Part shown: piece after piece, positions 1 through 7,618 of the stretch
Position numbering within the stretch: position 1 is the first letter of the stretch
Layout of the letters: every line of letters starts with the position of its first letter
DNA from: Pedobacter sp. AJM
GTDB taxonomy: Bacteria; Bacteroidota; Bacteroidia; Sphingobacteriales; Sphingobacteriaceae
NCBI RefSeq assembly: GCF_002197755.1
Contig: NZ_NHOT01000002.1
Location: forward strand, 186,001 to 250,000
Reading direction: 5' to 3'
Length of the DNA: 64,000 nt
Notes under the pieces: generated by a model
What the model saw: only the letters and a program-made list of their open reading frames with translations
Told to the model about the DNA's origin: nothing
Database searches by the model: none
Made by a program: the position numbers and the translations under genes

Positions 1-10
1 GAAACCTACA

Positions 11-44
11 AAGGGGTTGCCTTGAACTTTAAGGCAGCCCCTTT
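11..44. terminator. Rho-independent terminator-like hairpin
   Basis: A 13-bp stem (one G-T wobble) with a short loop, AAGGGGTTGCCTT pairing with AAGGCAGCCCCTT, followed by CTTTGTGATTT. It lies just after the end of the minus-strand gene at 65-355 and probably ends that gene, or a plus-strand gene that lies left of the window. Confidence 0.7.
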
Positions 45-64
45 GTGATTTAAATAGTTGTGAC

Positions 65-355
65 CTAATTTAACGGCAGCTCACCCAAGCCTTCCAAAAA
101 CCATCCTGAATGGTATTTAAATGTTACTTCCTCTTCTCCAGATTTACGAATTACCTTTGAAGTAAAATCATGTGCGATTTCCTTTTTACTTTCTAAAACT
201 ACTTTAGCTAAAAGGGCAAACTCATCCAGGTTTAAGCCATCTTCGATTACAAAATAAGGCTCTCCAGCTTCTGTCCAGCGGGTCTCTACCAATCCTTCTT
301 CAAATTTTTTCTGTTGTTCTTCAGTCAATTGAGGAACATGGTTTTGATTATCCAT
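65..355 (-). CDS. Small conserved-looking hypothetical protein (96 aa)
   Basis: An acidic cytoplasmic protein of 96 residues with no signal peptide, membrane segment or cysteine. It starts MDNQNHVPQLTEEQ and has a predicted helical N-terminus followed by a strand-rich, glycine-containing C-terminal half. No catalytic motif is recognisable and I do not assign a family. It is a separate unit: the katE terminator lies upstream and a strong hairpin (11-44) lies downstream. The ATG at 355 is the only good start. Codon use looks like that of the neighbours, so it is probably a real gene. Confidence 0.65.
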   Translation of the reverse strand: MDNQNHVPQLTEEQQKKFEEGLVETRWTEAGEPYFVIEDGLNLDEFALLAKVVLESKKEIAHDFTSKVIRKSGEEEVTFKYHSGWFLEGLGELPLN

Positions 356-403
356 ATACTGTTAATTATTTAATTAATAAATCTTCTGCGAAATGCATAA
401 GAC

Positions 404-431
404 AAAAAAAGACCGGCTTTGTGCCGGTCTT
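404..431 (-). terminator. Terminator of the katE operon
   Basis: Read on the minus strand, a GACCGGC/GCCGGTC stem (411-430) is followed by a run of seven T, 26 nt after the katE stop codon. This is a classic intrinsic terminator. Confidence 0.85.
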
Positions 432-456
432 AGTATTTTAATACCTGGCTTATAAA

Positions 457-2652
457 TTAAGCCGGAATTTTTCTAGGCACTTCCCTATCCCAGAATCTGT
501 GCATCGCAATCATTTGCGCAAACAGATCTGTTAAAGCATAAAGATCATCGGATACGATAATACCTTCCCTAAGTACGGTTTCAGCGGAATATTCTGCCGG
601 AAGTTTTTTATGGAAATAACCAGCCTCCAATACTTGAATGGCAGCAGCATCAGCAGCAATCGCCTTGCAATGCTTAAAGGCTTCATTCAGGAAATGTACC
701 GCATTGGCTTCAGCTTCTAAACTGGCTACACTGTTGGTTCCTCCCGGAACATACACGGCATCATAAAGTACAGATGCAGCAGTTAGAAAACTTTCATCTA
801 CCTGGATATGCTGATCTTCTGCTGAAATAATGTCACCCAATTTAGGCCCAATAATATGAACCACTGCGCCCTTAGCAACCAGTGCATCTTTCACGGTACT
901 TAATGATTTTCCATCAACTCCATCTGCAGCCAGGATAGCAATTTTTCTGGTTACAATAGAATCCTTGATGGTATTGGCCATGCTTAAAGCTTCTGACTTA
1001 GCCAATGAACCTTCTTTTTTCTCAGATGCATAATCTTCAGGATCAGCATCTGCAGGAACACTTCCATTGATTTCGGCAATTGGAATCTCAGGCACATGTA
1101 AACCTAGCGAATAGGCAACTGCAGCAGCCAGACCTTTATCAATGTGTGCTAAAACCCCCAGCATACGCTCACGGATAGGTACCATTTTCACCTTACCCAA
1201 CTCAAAACAAAGGGCGTCAATCAAGTGATTTTTTTCAGGGTCAGACTGGCTATCGAAAAATAATTTTGCCTGAGAAAAATGATCGAAGAAACTTTTGCTT
1301 CTGGCCCGTATCTTTCTGGCATCGATGCGTTCATTATAACTGGTAAAACCTCCATTTGCAGCAGCAGTTTGCTGTGGATCATTTGCCGCAATGGCATTTG
1401 GTCCGTAACTGGTTTTGCCACGATTAATGGTCTGGCGCATGTAGCCATCACGCTGGTTATTATGTACTGCTATCACCGGACGGTTAATCGGGATTTCATG
1501 AAAATTTGGTCCGCCCAAGCGGATCAATTGCGTATCGGTATAAGAAAATAATCTGCCTTGCAACAGGGGATCATTGGTAAAATCAATTCCGGGAACGACG
1601 TGACCAATATGATAGGCCACCTGTTCTGTTTCTGAAAAGAAATTATCGGGATTGCGGTTCAATGTCATTTTACCGATTCTTTGCACAGGAACCAACTCTT
1701 CCGGTATCAATTTCGTAGAATCTAACAGGTCAAATTCAAATTTAAATTCATCTTCTTCCGGTATAATCTGAACACCCAATTCCCATTCCGGAAAAGCACC
1801 GGCTTCAATGGCATCCCAAAGATCTCTTCTATGAAAATCAGGATCTTTTCCGGAGATATTCTGGGCTTCATCCCAGGCTACTGCATGCACGCCCAAGAGA
1901 GGTTTCCAATGAAATTTAACAAAACTCGCTACGCCGGAAGCATTCACGAACCTGAAAGTATGCACGCCAAAGCCTTCCATCATACGGTAACTTCTGGGTA
2001 AAGCGCGATCGCTCATGGCCCACATAATCATATGTGCGGATTCAGGAAGTTGGGAAATAAAATCCCAAAAAGTATCATGGGCAGATGCGGCCTGAGGCAT
2101 TTCATTATCGGGTTCAGGTTTTACCGCATGGATCAGATCCGGAAATTTAATGGCATCCTGAATAAAGAAGACTGGCATGTTGTTTCCAACCAGGTCAAAA
2201 TTTCCCTCCTGGGTATAAAACTTAACGGCAAATCCCCTTACATCCCGGGCAAGATCCGTTGATCCTCTTGATCCGGCTACCGTAGAAAACCTTACAAATA
2301 CAGGTGTTTCTGCACCCGGATCACAAAGAAATGCTGCCCGTGTTACTTCAGACATGTCTTCATACACTTTAAATACACCATGGGCGGCTGATCCCCTCGC
2401 ATGAACGACACGTTCTGGAATACGCTCATGATCAAAATGCGTAATTTTTTCCCGAAGGATAAAATCTTCCAGCAGGGTTGCGCCCCTATCGCCTGCCTTT
2501 AACGAATTCTGATCGTCACTGATTTTCACCCCATGATTGGTGGTCATCTGCTGTCCGGTACTATCGGCCACAAATTCTTCCAGCTTAGTGGTTTTATCGT
2601 TTTCAACCTGAGCAGGTTTAGTGCTATTATTATTTACTGATTTCTTCGCCAT
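457..2652 (-). CDS. katE: Clade-2 (large-subunit) catalase, HPII type
   Basis: Haem catalase that splits hydrogen peroxide into water and oxygen in the cytoplasm. At 731 aa it is the large-subunit form: a catalase core (about 45-540) plus a C-terminal flavodoxin/DJ-1-like domain (about 560-715). Visible active-site residues are the distal His84 (RVVHARG), Asn157 (DLVGNNMP) and the proximal haem ligand Tyr371 (GRLFSYTDTQ); the spacing His-Asn of 73 and His-Tyr of 287 agrees with E. coli HPII as I recall it. The lysine- and asparagine-rich N-terminus is typical of the clade. The gene starts 11 bp after the DUF892 gene, so the two are probably co-transcribed, and ends at a strong hairpin. Function is secure; regulation is not visible. 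Confidence 0.97.
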   Translation of the reverse strand: MAKKSVNNNSTKPAQVENDKTTKLEEFVADSTGQQMTTNHGVKISDDQNSLKAGDRGATLLEDFILREKITHFDHERIPERVVHARGSAAHGVFKVYEDMSEVTRAAFLCDPGAETPVFVRFSTVAGSRGSTDLARDVRGFAVKFYTQEGNFDLVGNNMPVFFIQDAIKFPDLIHAVKPEPDNEMPQAASAHDTFWDFISQLPESAHMIMWAMSDRALPRSYRMMEGFGVHTFRFVNASGVASFVKFHWKPLLGVHAVAWDEAQNISGKDPDFHRRDLWDAIEAGAFPEWELGVQIIPEEDEFKFEFDLLDSTKLIPEELVPVQRIGKMTLNRNPDNFFSETEQVAYHIGHVVPGIDFTNDPLLQGRLFSYTDTQLIRLGGPNFHEIPINRPVIAVHNNQRDGYMRQTINRGKTSYGPNAIAANDPQQTAAANGGFTSYNERIDARKIRARSKSFFDHFSQAKLFFDSQSDPEKNHLIDALCFELGKVKMVPIRERMLGVLAHIDKGLAAAVAYSLGLHVPEIPIAEINGSVPADADPEDYASEKKEGSLAKSEALSMANTIKDSIVTRKIAILAADGVDGKSLSTVKDALVAKGAVVHIIGPKLGDIISAEDQHIQVDESFLTAASVLYDAVYVPGGTNSVASLEAEANAVHFLNEAFKHCKAIAADAAAIQVLEAGYFHKKLPAEYSAETVLREGIIVSDDLYALTDLFAQMIAMHRFWDREVPRKIPA

Positions 2653-2663
2653 CCTATTTTCTT

Positions 2664-3218
2664 TTAAGCTTCCTCAGCTGCTTTATAATTGATTTCATTG
2701 CCTGCGATATCCGAAAGTTTCGAATCCGCATTTTTCTCTTCAGAAAGTGTTTCTTCCAAAAGATCGCCAACTTCTGTTAAACCCAAAGTGTTAGCCAGTT
2801 GAATTAAACCACTATAAGATGCAATTTCATAGTGTTCTACTTTTTGTGAGGCCAGAATAATGCCTACATCACGGGTGGCCGTACCTGGTTCTGTTTCTTC
2901 CACAATGCCTTCACCTTCTTTGGTAATCCCTTCCATGGCATCACATTTCTTTGCAATGGCCTTTTCTCCCAGCAATTCAAAAACCTGTTCTAATCTGGCT
3001 ACATGTGTTTTTGTTTCTTCCAGGTGAGATTCAAGTGCAGAAACAAGTTCCGGGGCAGTAGCGGCAGAAATCATTTTTGGTAACGCTTTCACCAGGTGAT
3101 TTTCTGCCCAATATAGGTCGCGGATACCGTCGGTAAAAAGTTCCTGAAGTGCTGAAGAAGAATCTTTAGTGGTTTTAGTACTCAACTTTGGTTCAGTACC
3201 GCTTTCCTGTTTTTTCAT
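2664..3218 (-). CDS. DUF892 (YciF/YciE-like) ferritin-like stress protein
   Basis: A four-helix ferritin-like protein of the DUF892 family, which is commonly induced by stress and lies next to catalases or manganese catalases. Residues LQELFTDGIRDLYWAENHL begin the helical bundle; conserved acidic and His positions (AENH, LESHLEETKTH, KVEHYEIASY, LLEETLSEEKNAD) fit a di-metal site. I start it at the ATG at 3218 (MKKQESGTEP), giving 184 aa; the frame stays open to 3329, but that 37-residue extension has no family resemblance. Only 11 bp separate it from katE downstream. Exact biochemical activity in this family is unknown. Confidence 0.88.
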   Translation of the reverse strand: MKKQESGTEPKLSTKTTKDSSSALQELFTDGIRDLYWAENHLVKALPKMISAATAPELVSALESHLEETKTHVARLEQVFELLGEKAIAKKCDAMEGITKEGEGIVEETEPGTATRDVGIILASQKVEHYEIASYSGLIQLANTLGLTEVGDLLEETLSEEKNADSKLSDIAGNEINYKAAEEA

Positions 3219-3486
3219 ATTGATGTTTTGTTTAAGTTGATATTGGTGACTATACTGCATAGATAGATCAGAATTTATCTTTCGTTCCGTTTCTGCAACA
3301 AGTCGTTTTAAGAGAACCCATGCCAACACGAAATAGTTTTAAGAGTTTTAAGCAATAAATGCTTTTCTTTCTCAGGGATACCAAGTTAAAATCTCGATTC
3401 TCCACGCTAAAACGCGATGCTGATCAAAAGCATCAAATAAACTGTTCATTATCCAAACTTTGACAGGATAATATGGTTTTGATTGC

Positions 3487-3963
3487 ATGGAAAATATCGA
3501 CCAGTTGATGATACCCGCCGCAAGGAAAGGCGAAATGGAAGTTTTAGCAGAACTGATTCGCAGAAATGCCAATGTAAATGCACGCGATGAAAAAGGATAT
3601 ACGCCGCTAATTATTGCCTGTTACAATAACCAGCTAGCTGCCGCGAAGGCACTGCTTGATGCCGGAGCAGATATTAATGCCGCCGATGATGGTGGCAATA
3701 CAGCGCTCATGGGTGTAAGCTTTAAAGGTTATATTGAAATTGCCAGGTTATTAATTGAACGTGGTGCAAAGCTCGACCTCCAGCATGGTAATGGTGGAAC
3801 AGCACTGATGTTTGCCAGCATGTTCGGACGGAACGACATCTTGCAATTATTACTTTCCAGCGGAGCCAATGTAGACATAACTGATTTTCGCGGGCAAACC
3901 GCAGCAGATCTGGCTGCCATGCAAAGGAATGAAGAAGGACTAAAATTGTTAAATGCATCCTAA
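3487..3963 (+). CDS. Small cytoplasmic ankyrin-repeat protein, AnkB-like
   Basis: A protein of 158 aa made almost entirely of four ankyrin repeats, with typical signatures such as DEKGYTPLIIACYNNQ, DDGGNTALMGVSFKGY and GNGGTALMFASMFGR. There is no signal peptide, so it should be cytoplasmic. It is divergent from the DUF892-katE operon across a 268-bp gap. In Pseudomonas aeruginosa an ankyrin protein (AnkB) encoded beside the catalase gene katB is needed for full catalase activity; similar helper function here is inference from position and size. The start ATG at 3487 follows a T-rich stretch without Shine-Dalgarno sequence. Confidence 0.9.
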   Translation: MENIDQLMIPAARKGEMEVLAELIRRNANVNARDEKGYTPLIIACYNNQLAAAKALLDAGADINAADDGGNTALMGVSFKGYIEIARLLIERGAKLDLQHGNGGTALMFASMFGRNDILQLLLSSGANVDITDFRGQTAADLAAMQRNEEGLKLLNAS

Positions 3964-4150
3964 CCTCATCCTGAATTTAATTCAGGATCTTCATCATTGT
4001 TAATTTTAAAGGTGCTGAATCAGGTTCAGCATGACGAGTAATGGTCGTTATTTACGTCATCAGATAAGCGGCACGGTGACGATTAATACATTATTTATCG
4101 ATAAAAAAGATTGCGTCGTCGGCAGAAAAAGCCTTCTCGCAATAACGGAG
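3964..4150. repeat. Cluster of short palindromic intergenic repeat fragments
   Basis: Three unrelated short palindromic or repeat-like units sit side by side in non-coding DNA: a 21-nt palindrome at 3968-3988 (ATCCTGAA-TTTAA-TTCAGGAT), a 19-nt palindrome at 4013-4031 (TGCTGAA-TCAGG-TTCAGCA), and at 4109-4147 a stretch resembling, from memory, a unit often scattered between genes in Sphingobacteriaceae (reverse complement CGTTATTGCGAGAAGG...). They look like remains of dispersed intergenic repeats. No gene is seen here. Confidence 0.55.
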
Positions 4151-4190
4151 ATATTGGAGAAAAAGTTAAAGAATTAACCAACAGCGTTGT

Positions 4191-4223
4191 CAACTCCCCC
4201 CCATAAAATAAGGAGGGGAGTTG
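4191..4223. other. Inverted repeat between ankyrin and phosphatase genes
   Basis: CAACTCCCC pairs with GGGGAGTTG around a loop containing ATAAAATAAG. It lies just past the ends of the convergent genes at 3487-3963 and 4240-6093 and could act as a terminator, although it lacks a T run on either strand. It may equally be another dispersed palindrome. Confidence 0.5.
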
Positions 4224-4239
4224 ATGCTACAATCATTAA

Positions 4240-6093
4240 TTATTTTACACCAAATGCCTGTAAAATTCGCTTACAAATCTCAGTGTTCGGATAAACGCCA
4301 GTAAATTTTTGCGATCCCGGGCCGTAGGCAAAAACAGGAACCATGATGTTGGTATGGTCATCACTGCTGAAGTTCCCCCTAACGGTACCTTTTCTGTAAG
4401 AAGCATCCAGCATGGAGAGCCCGCCAGTTTCATGATCTGCCGTCACGATAACCAGTGTTTCCCCATCCTGATCAGCAAATCGCATGGCTTCGCCAACCAT
4501 CCGGTCAAAATCATGCAGCTCGGTAACCACATAAGGTAAATCGTTTGCATGTCCGCCATGATCAATTTGTGCCCCTTCAGCCATAATAAAGAAACCCTTT
4601 TTATTTTTAGATAGCAATTCCATACTTTTTACCAGTGATGTTTTAAGCATTTCTCCCCTACCCTTTAAAACACTTCGGGTAACGGAATCATCTAACAACA
4701 CCAATTGCCTGCCCGATGTTGCTGTCCTAAATTCACTCAGGTTATTTTGCAACTGGTAACCTTTGGTTTTTAGTTTCTGCATTAAACTGGCATCCTTATT
4801 TTCTAAAAAGCTTTTACGATTTGAACCAATTAACACATCAACCGGACTGTTCTGAAAATCGGCTGCAATATCCTGCGACATGGTTCGTTCGATCTGATGC
4901 GCATAAAATGCTGCCGGAGTGGCATCAGTGATATCTCCACTGGTGATGATAGCCGTTTTCATGCCAAGTGGTGCTAAAATTTCAGGAATAGATGATAAAG
5001 GCTTACCATTTACATCCATACTGATGTAACGATTATTGGTTTTTTGCCCGGTGGCCATCGCCGTAGCACCCGCCGCAGAATCAGTAAAATCAGAATTGGA
5101 AGCCTCTGTACGGGAAAGGCCAATATGCTGGATATTCATCATATTGAGTTGTCCGAAATTGGCACTTAAACCCGCCTGAATTTGAGCCAGTCCCATGCCA
5201 TCTCCGATTAAAAGAATCACATTTTTAACCTTTTTAGGCAAACCGTCATTTTTATATGTGGGTTGATAGGGCTGATACTTTTTGGCATTGGTGTACTCCA
5301 GCTTATCTCTGTTTTTATAAAACTCGCCTAAAACAGTCGGCCGATCTGTTCCAATCCAGTCTGCTCCCATTTGTTCCAATTCTTTCCAGCTATTCGGACT
5401 ATCTTTTGTGGCCCAAAAACGAAAGGGCTTGCCCATCCGGTGTGCTTCAGCAATCACATTTTTCATCTTCTGCAAATCAGGTGGTGTTGGTGTACCCTTT
5501 CCATTCCATACGGAAAAATGCGAAAGATCATCACTGATCATCCCGATATGCTTCAACTGTTCATCAGTATAATTCATCCCCGGACGACCGTCAAAAAAAA
5601 TCATTTGCGGATATTGGCTAAACTGATCAGCTGGCGGCACATCACCACTCATTACAATTTTAATGGCAGATGGGTTTTTAGACTGATCAAAAACAGACGC
5701 ATAACCTTTCAGCTGTTTGATCAAGGTAGCAAGCACATGCGGGTAATCTTCCTTAATATCAATTACCAGCTGAAGTTTTTGCGAGGCACTGGCATAGGGT
5801 TGATTTCCGTTTTGCTTAAACAAGGCTACCAGCGGATCAAGGTAAATCTTTTTCAGCGTTTTACCTGGCTTAATCTCGTTGCTTTCATGCGCTACATAAA
5901 GTTCACCATCGCGATAGAAAACATCTGCTTCTATGGAACCCATACCCGCATAATAAGCCTGAAGCAAGGGTATCTGTTGTTTATAATCATTGTGGCTATG
6001 TCCATTATTGGCGGTCAGTTTCCGCTGTGCAGAAACTGACTGAATACCAAAAATGATGAACAATAAACAAATGAGTTGAGTGCTCTTTACCAT
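4240..6093 (-). CDS. Secreted phosphodiesterase (GDPD/PI-PLC-like) fused to alkaline phosphatase
   Basis: A two-domain exported hydrolase of 617 aa. Signal peptide 1-22 is followed by a glycerophosphodiester phosphodiesterase/PI-PLC-like TIM barrel (about 28-260: GHSHNDY at 31-37, EADV at 55-58, VAHE at 67-70, ending WIGTDRP) and a PhoA-type alkaline phosphatase domain (about 288-617). In the latter, Asp298 (LIGDGMG), the nucleophile Ser339 (DSAAGATA), Glu506, Asp511/His515 (QIDHGGH) and Asp552-His553 (ADHETGG) form the metal and catalytic site. The fusion could cut a phosphodiester and then release free phosphate. It overlaps the SusD stop by 7 nt, so it is translationally linked to the SusCD operon. 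Substrate is inference. Confidence 0.93.
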   Translation of the reverse strand: MVKSTQLICLLFIIFGIQSVSAQRKLTANNGHSHNDYKQQIPLLQAYYAGMGSIEADVFYRDGELYVAHESNEIKPGKTLKKIYLDPLVALFKQNGNQPYASASQKLQLVIDIKEDYPHVLATLIKQLKGYASVFDQSKNPSAIKIVMSGDVPPADQFSQYPQMIFFDGRPGMNYTDEQLKHIGMISDDLSHFSVWNGKGTPTPPDLQKMKNVIAEAHRMGKPFRFWATKDSPNSWKELEQMGADWIGTDRPTVLGEFYKNRDKLEYTNAKKYQPYQPTYKNDGLPKKVKNVILLIGDGMGLAQIQAGLSANFGQLNMMNIQHIGLSRTEASNSDFTDSAAGATAMATGQKTNNRYISMDVNGKPLSSIPEILAPLGMKTAIITSGDITDATPAAFYAHQIERTMSQDIAADFQNSPVDVLIGSNRKSFLENKDASLMQKLKTKGYQLQNNLSEFRTATSGRQLVLLDDSVTRSVLKGRGEMLKTSLVKSMELLSKNKKGFFIMAEGAQIDHGGHANDLPYVVTELHDFDRMVGEAMRFADQDGETLVIVTADHETGGLSMLDASYRKGTVRGNFSSDDHTNIMVPVFAYGPGSQKFTGVYPNTEICKRILQAFGVK

Positions 6094-7607
6094 CCCGGGT
6101 TTTGTTTAATTACGCCTGAACTGTTATCAATTTCTCTTTGCGGAACGGCCCAAACATCATGAACCTGTGGGTTAAATGTTCTGGCCGGCCAGATAACCGA
6201 ACCATCATAGTCATGAAGTGGTTTGGCATAGGTGGCTTGTGCATCTCCCCAACGCACCAAATCGCGGTGGCGATCGGCCCATTCGCCGGCCAATTCATTC
6301 CGGCGCTCACGCTTTAAATCATTCATGGTCATTCCGGTTTTGGATGCCAGACCGGCCCTTACCCTGATTCTGTTTAGTTCGGTATCGCCTGCACCAGCGC
6401 CATTTAAATTAATCGCTGCCTCAGCTTTAATCAAAAGGACTTCAGCAAAACGCATTAAAGGCACATTTAAATCTGTTGTTCCATTATCGCCATTTGGGTT
6501 AACGTGGGTAGGAATGGGATTGGCATAACTAAAAGGCTCCATATACTTTTTAAACTGGTAATTTGAAGTGGCACCACCATCTTTGGTAAAACTCCGCTCG
6601 GCACCAAAAAACATAAATTTATCACCTGGTTTTAAAATTGTAGCTTCACGACGCTGATCTCCTGTTTCAAAAGAATCATAAAGTTCTTTTGTAGGCAGGT
6701 AATAGCCCCAGCCATTATAAATTCCCCAGGCTTTGTTAGTCAGCATTACACCTGGCAATTTACTACCCCAGCCTGTGCCACCACCGTTTGGCGTACATAC
6801 TACCGACCAAATGTATTCTTTAGACCAATTATTTGAAGCTTTAAATACATCAGCAAAGTTAGACAGCAAATCATGCTGACCAGAGCCAATGACCATATCA
6901 GCATATTTTGCTGCGTTTGCATAATCTTTCTTAAACAGATATACTTTTGATAAATATGCCCAGGCAGCCGTTTTGTGTGCTTTGCCATAATCAGCGGATT
7001 TCATTGCTGAAAAATTAGGCAAATTATCTGCGGCTTTCAATAATAATGAAATGATGTAGTCATAGTTCTCTGTTACATTTTTTGCCCTTGGGATGGCCAC
7101 AGATGCATCAGCATCCGGAGTTACAATGGGTACGCCAGCTTTATCATTACCATAATTAGCCGCCAGTTGAAAATAAACCAGTCCGGCATTAAAATAAGCA
7201 TCACCAATAATCTGTTTTTTTAATGTTTCATCCATGGCGATGGCTGGTACATGCGTAATGATGTCATTTGCCCTTTTAATAATGGCATAACGCATGCTCC
7301 ATTGCGATTCGGTATAACCACCGCCTACATAACTCCGGTTAAAGTTTTTGATATTATCTGCTTCTGGCTTATTTCTACCCGTAACCATATCATCGCTGGC
7401 ATTGATAAACCAGAACATGCCACGACCATAAAAATCTTCTGCATTATAATTTTCATACATTCCGGCTTCGGCCTTCATGGCATCTTCCTTTGTTTTCCAG
7501 AAATTTTGCGCCGACGGAGATCCCTCTGGTGTGATATCCAGTTGCTTGGTGCACGAGGCGAAAGCTGCCATAACAATCAGTGCCAGGTATTTTATATTCG
7601 TTTTCAT
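6087..7607 (-). CDS. SusD/RagB-family substrate-binding lipoprotein
   Basis: Outer-membrane lipoprotein that caps and feeds the SusC-type transporter. It is 506 aa, has a lipoprotein signal (LIVMAAFASC, lipid Cys at 19) and the usual SusD pattern: N-terminal SPSAQNFWKTKEDAM, TPR-like helices around YNYIISLLLKA and AWAYLSKVYLFKKDYANAAKYAD, and the C-terminal PLMRFAEVLLIKAEAAI and RRNELAGEWADRHRDLVRWG segments. It lies 11 bp after SusC and overlaps the phosphatase downstream, so the ligand is probably a phosphodiester or another phosphorylated organic compound. The ligand is inferred from context, not visible in this protein. Confidence 0.93.
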   Translation of the reverse strand: MKTNIKYLALIVMAAFASCTKQLDITPEGSPSAQNFWKTKEDAMKAEAGMYENYNAEDFYGRGMFWFINASDDMVTGRNKPEADNIKNFNRSYVGGGYTESQWSMRYAIIKRANDIITHVPAIAMDETLKKQIIGDAYFNAGLVYFQLAANYGNDKAGVPIVTPDADASVAIPRAKNVTENYDYIISLLLKAADNLPNFSAMKSADYGKAHKTAAWAYLSKVYLFKKDYANAAKYADMVIGSGQHDLLSNFADVFKASNNWSKEYIWSVVCTPNGGGTGWGSKLPGVMLTNKAWGIYNGWGYYLPTKELYDSFETGDQRREATILKPGDKFMFFGAERSFTKDGGATSNYQFKKYMEPFSYANPIPTHVNPNGDNGTTDLNVPLMRFAEVLLIKAEAAINLNGAGAGDTELNRIRVRAGLASKTGMTMNDLKRERRNELAGEWADRHRDLVRWGDAQATYAKPLHDYDGSVIWPARTFNPQVHDVWAVPQREIDNSSGVIKQNPGW

Positions 7608-7618
7608 TAAATTATAAA

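Noticed and set aside
1279..1551. Plus-strand open frames inside katE
   Set aside because: They are antisense to a confidently identified catalase and have no independent start or family signal.
3219..3486. Possible CRISPR or riboswitch in the spacer between the DUF892 and ankyrin genes
   Set aside because: No repeat units or conserved aptamer-like structure is visible; only ordinary divergent promoter space.
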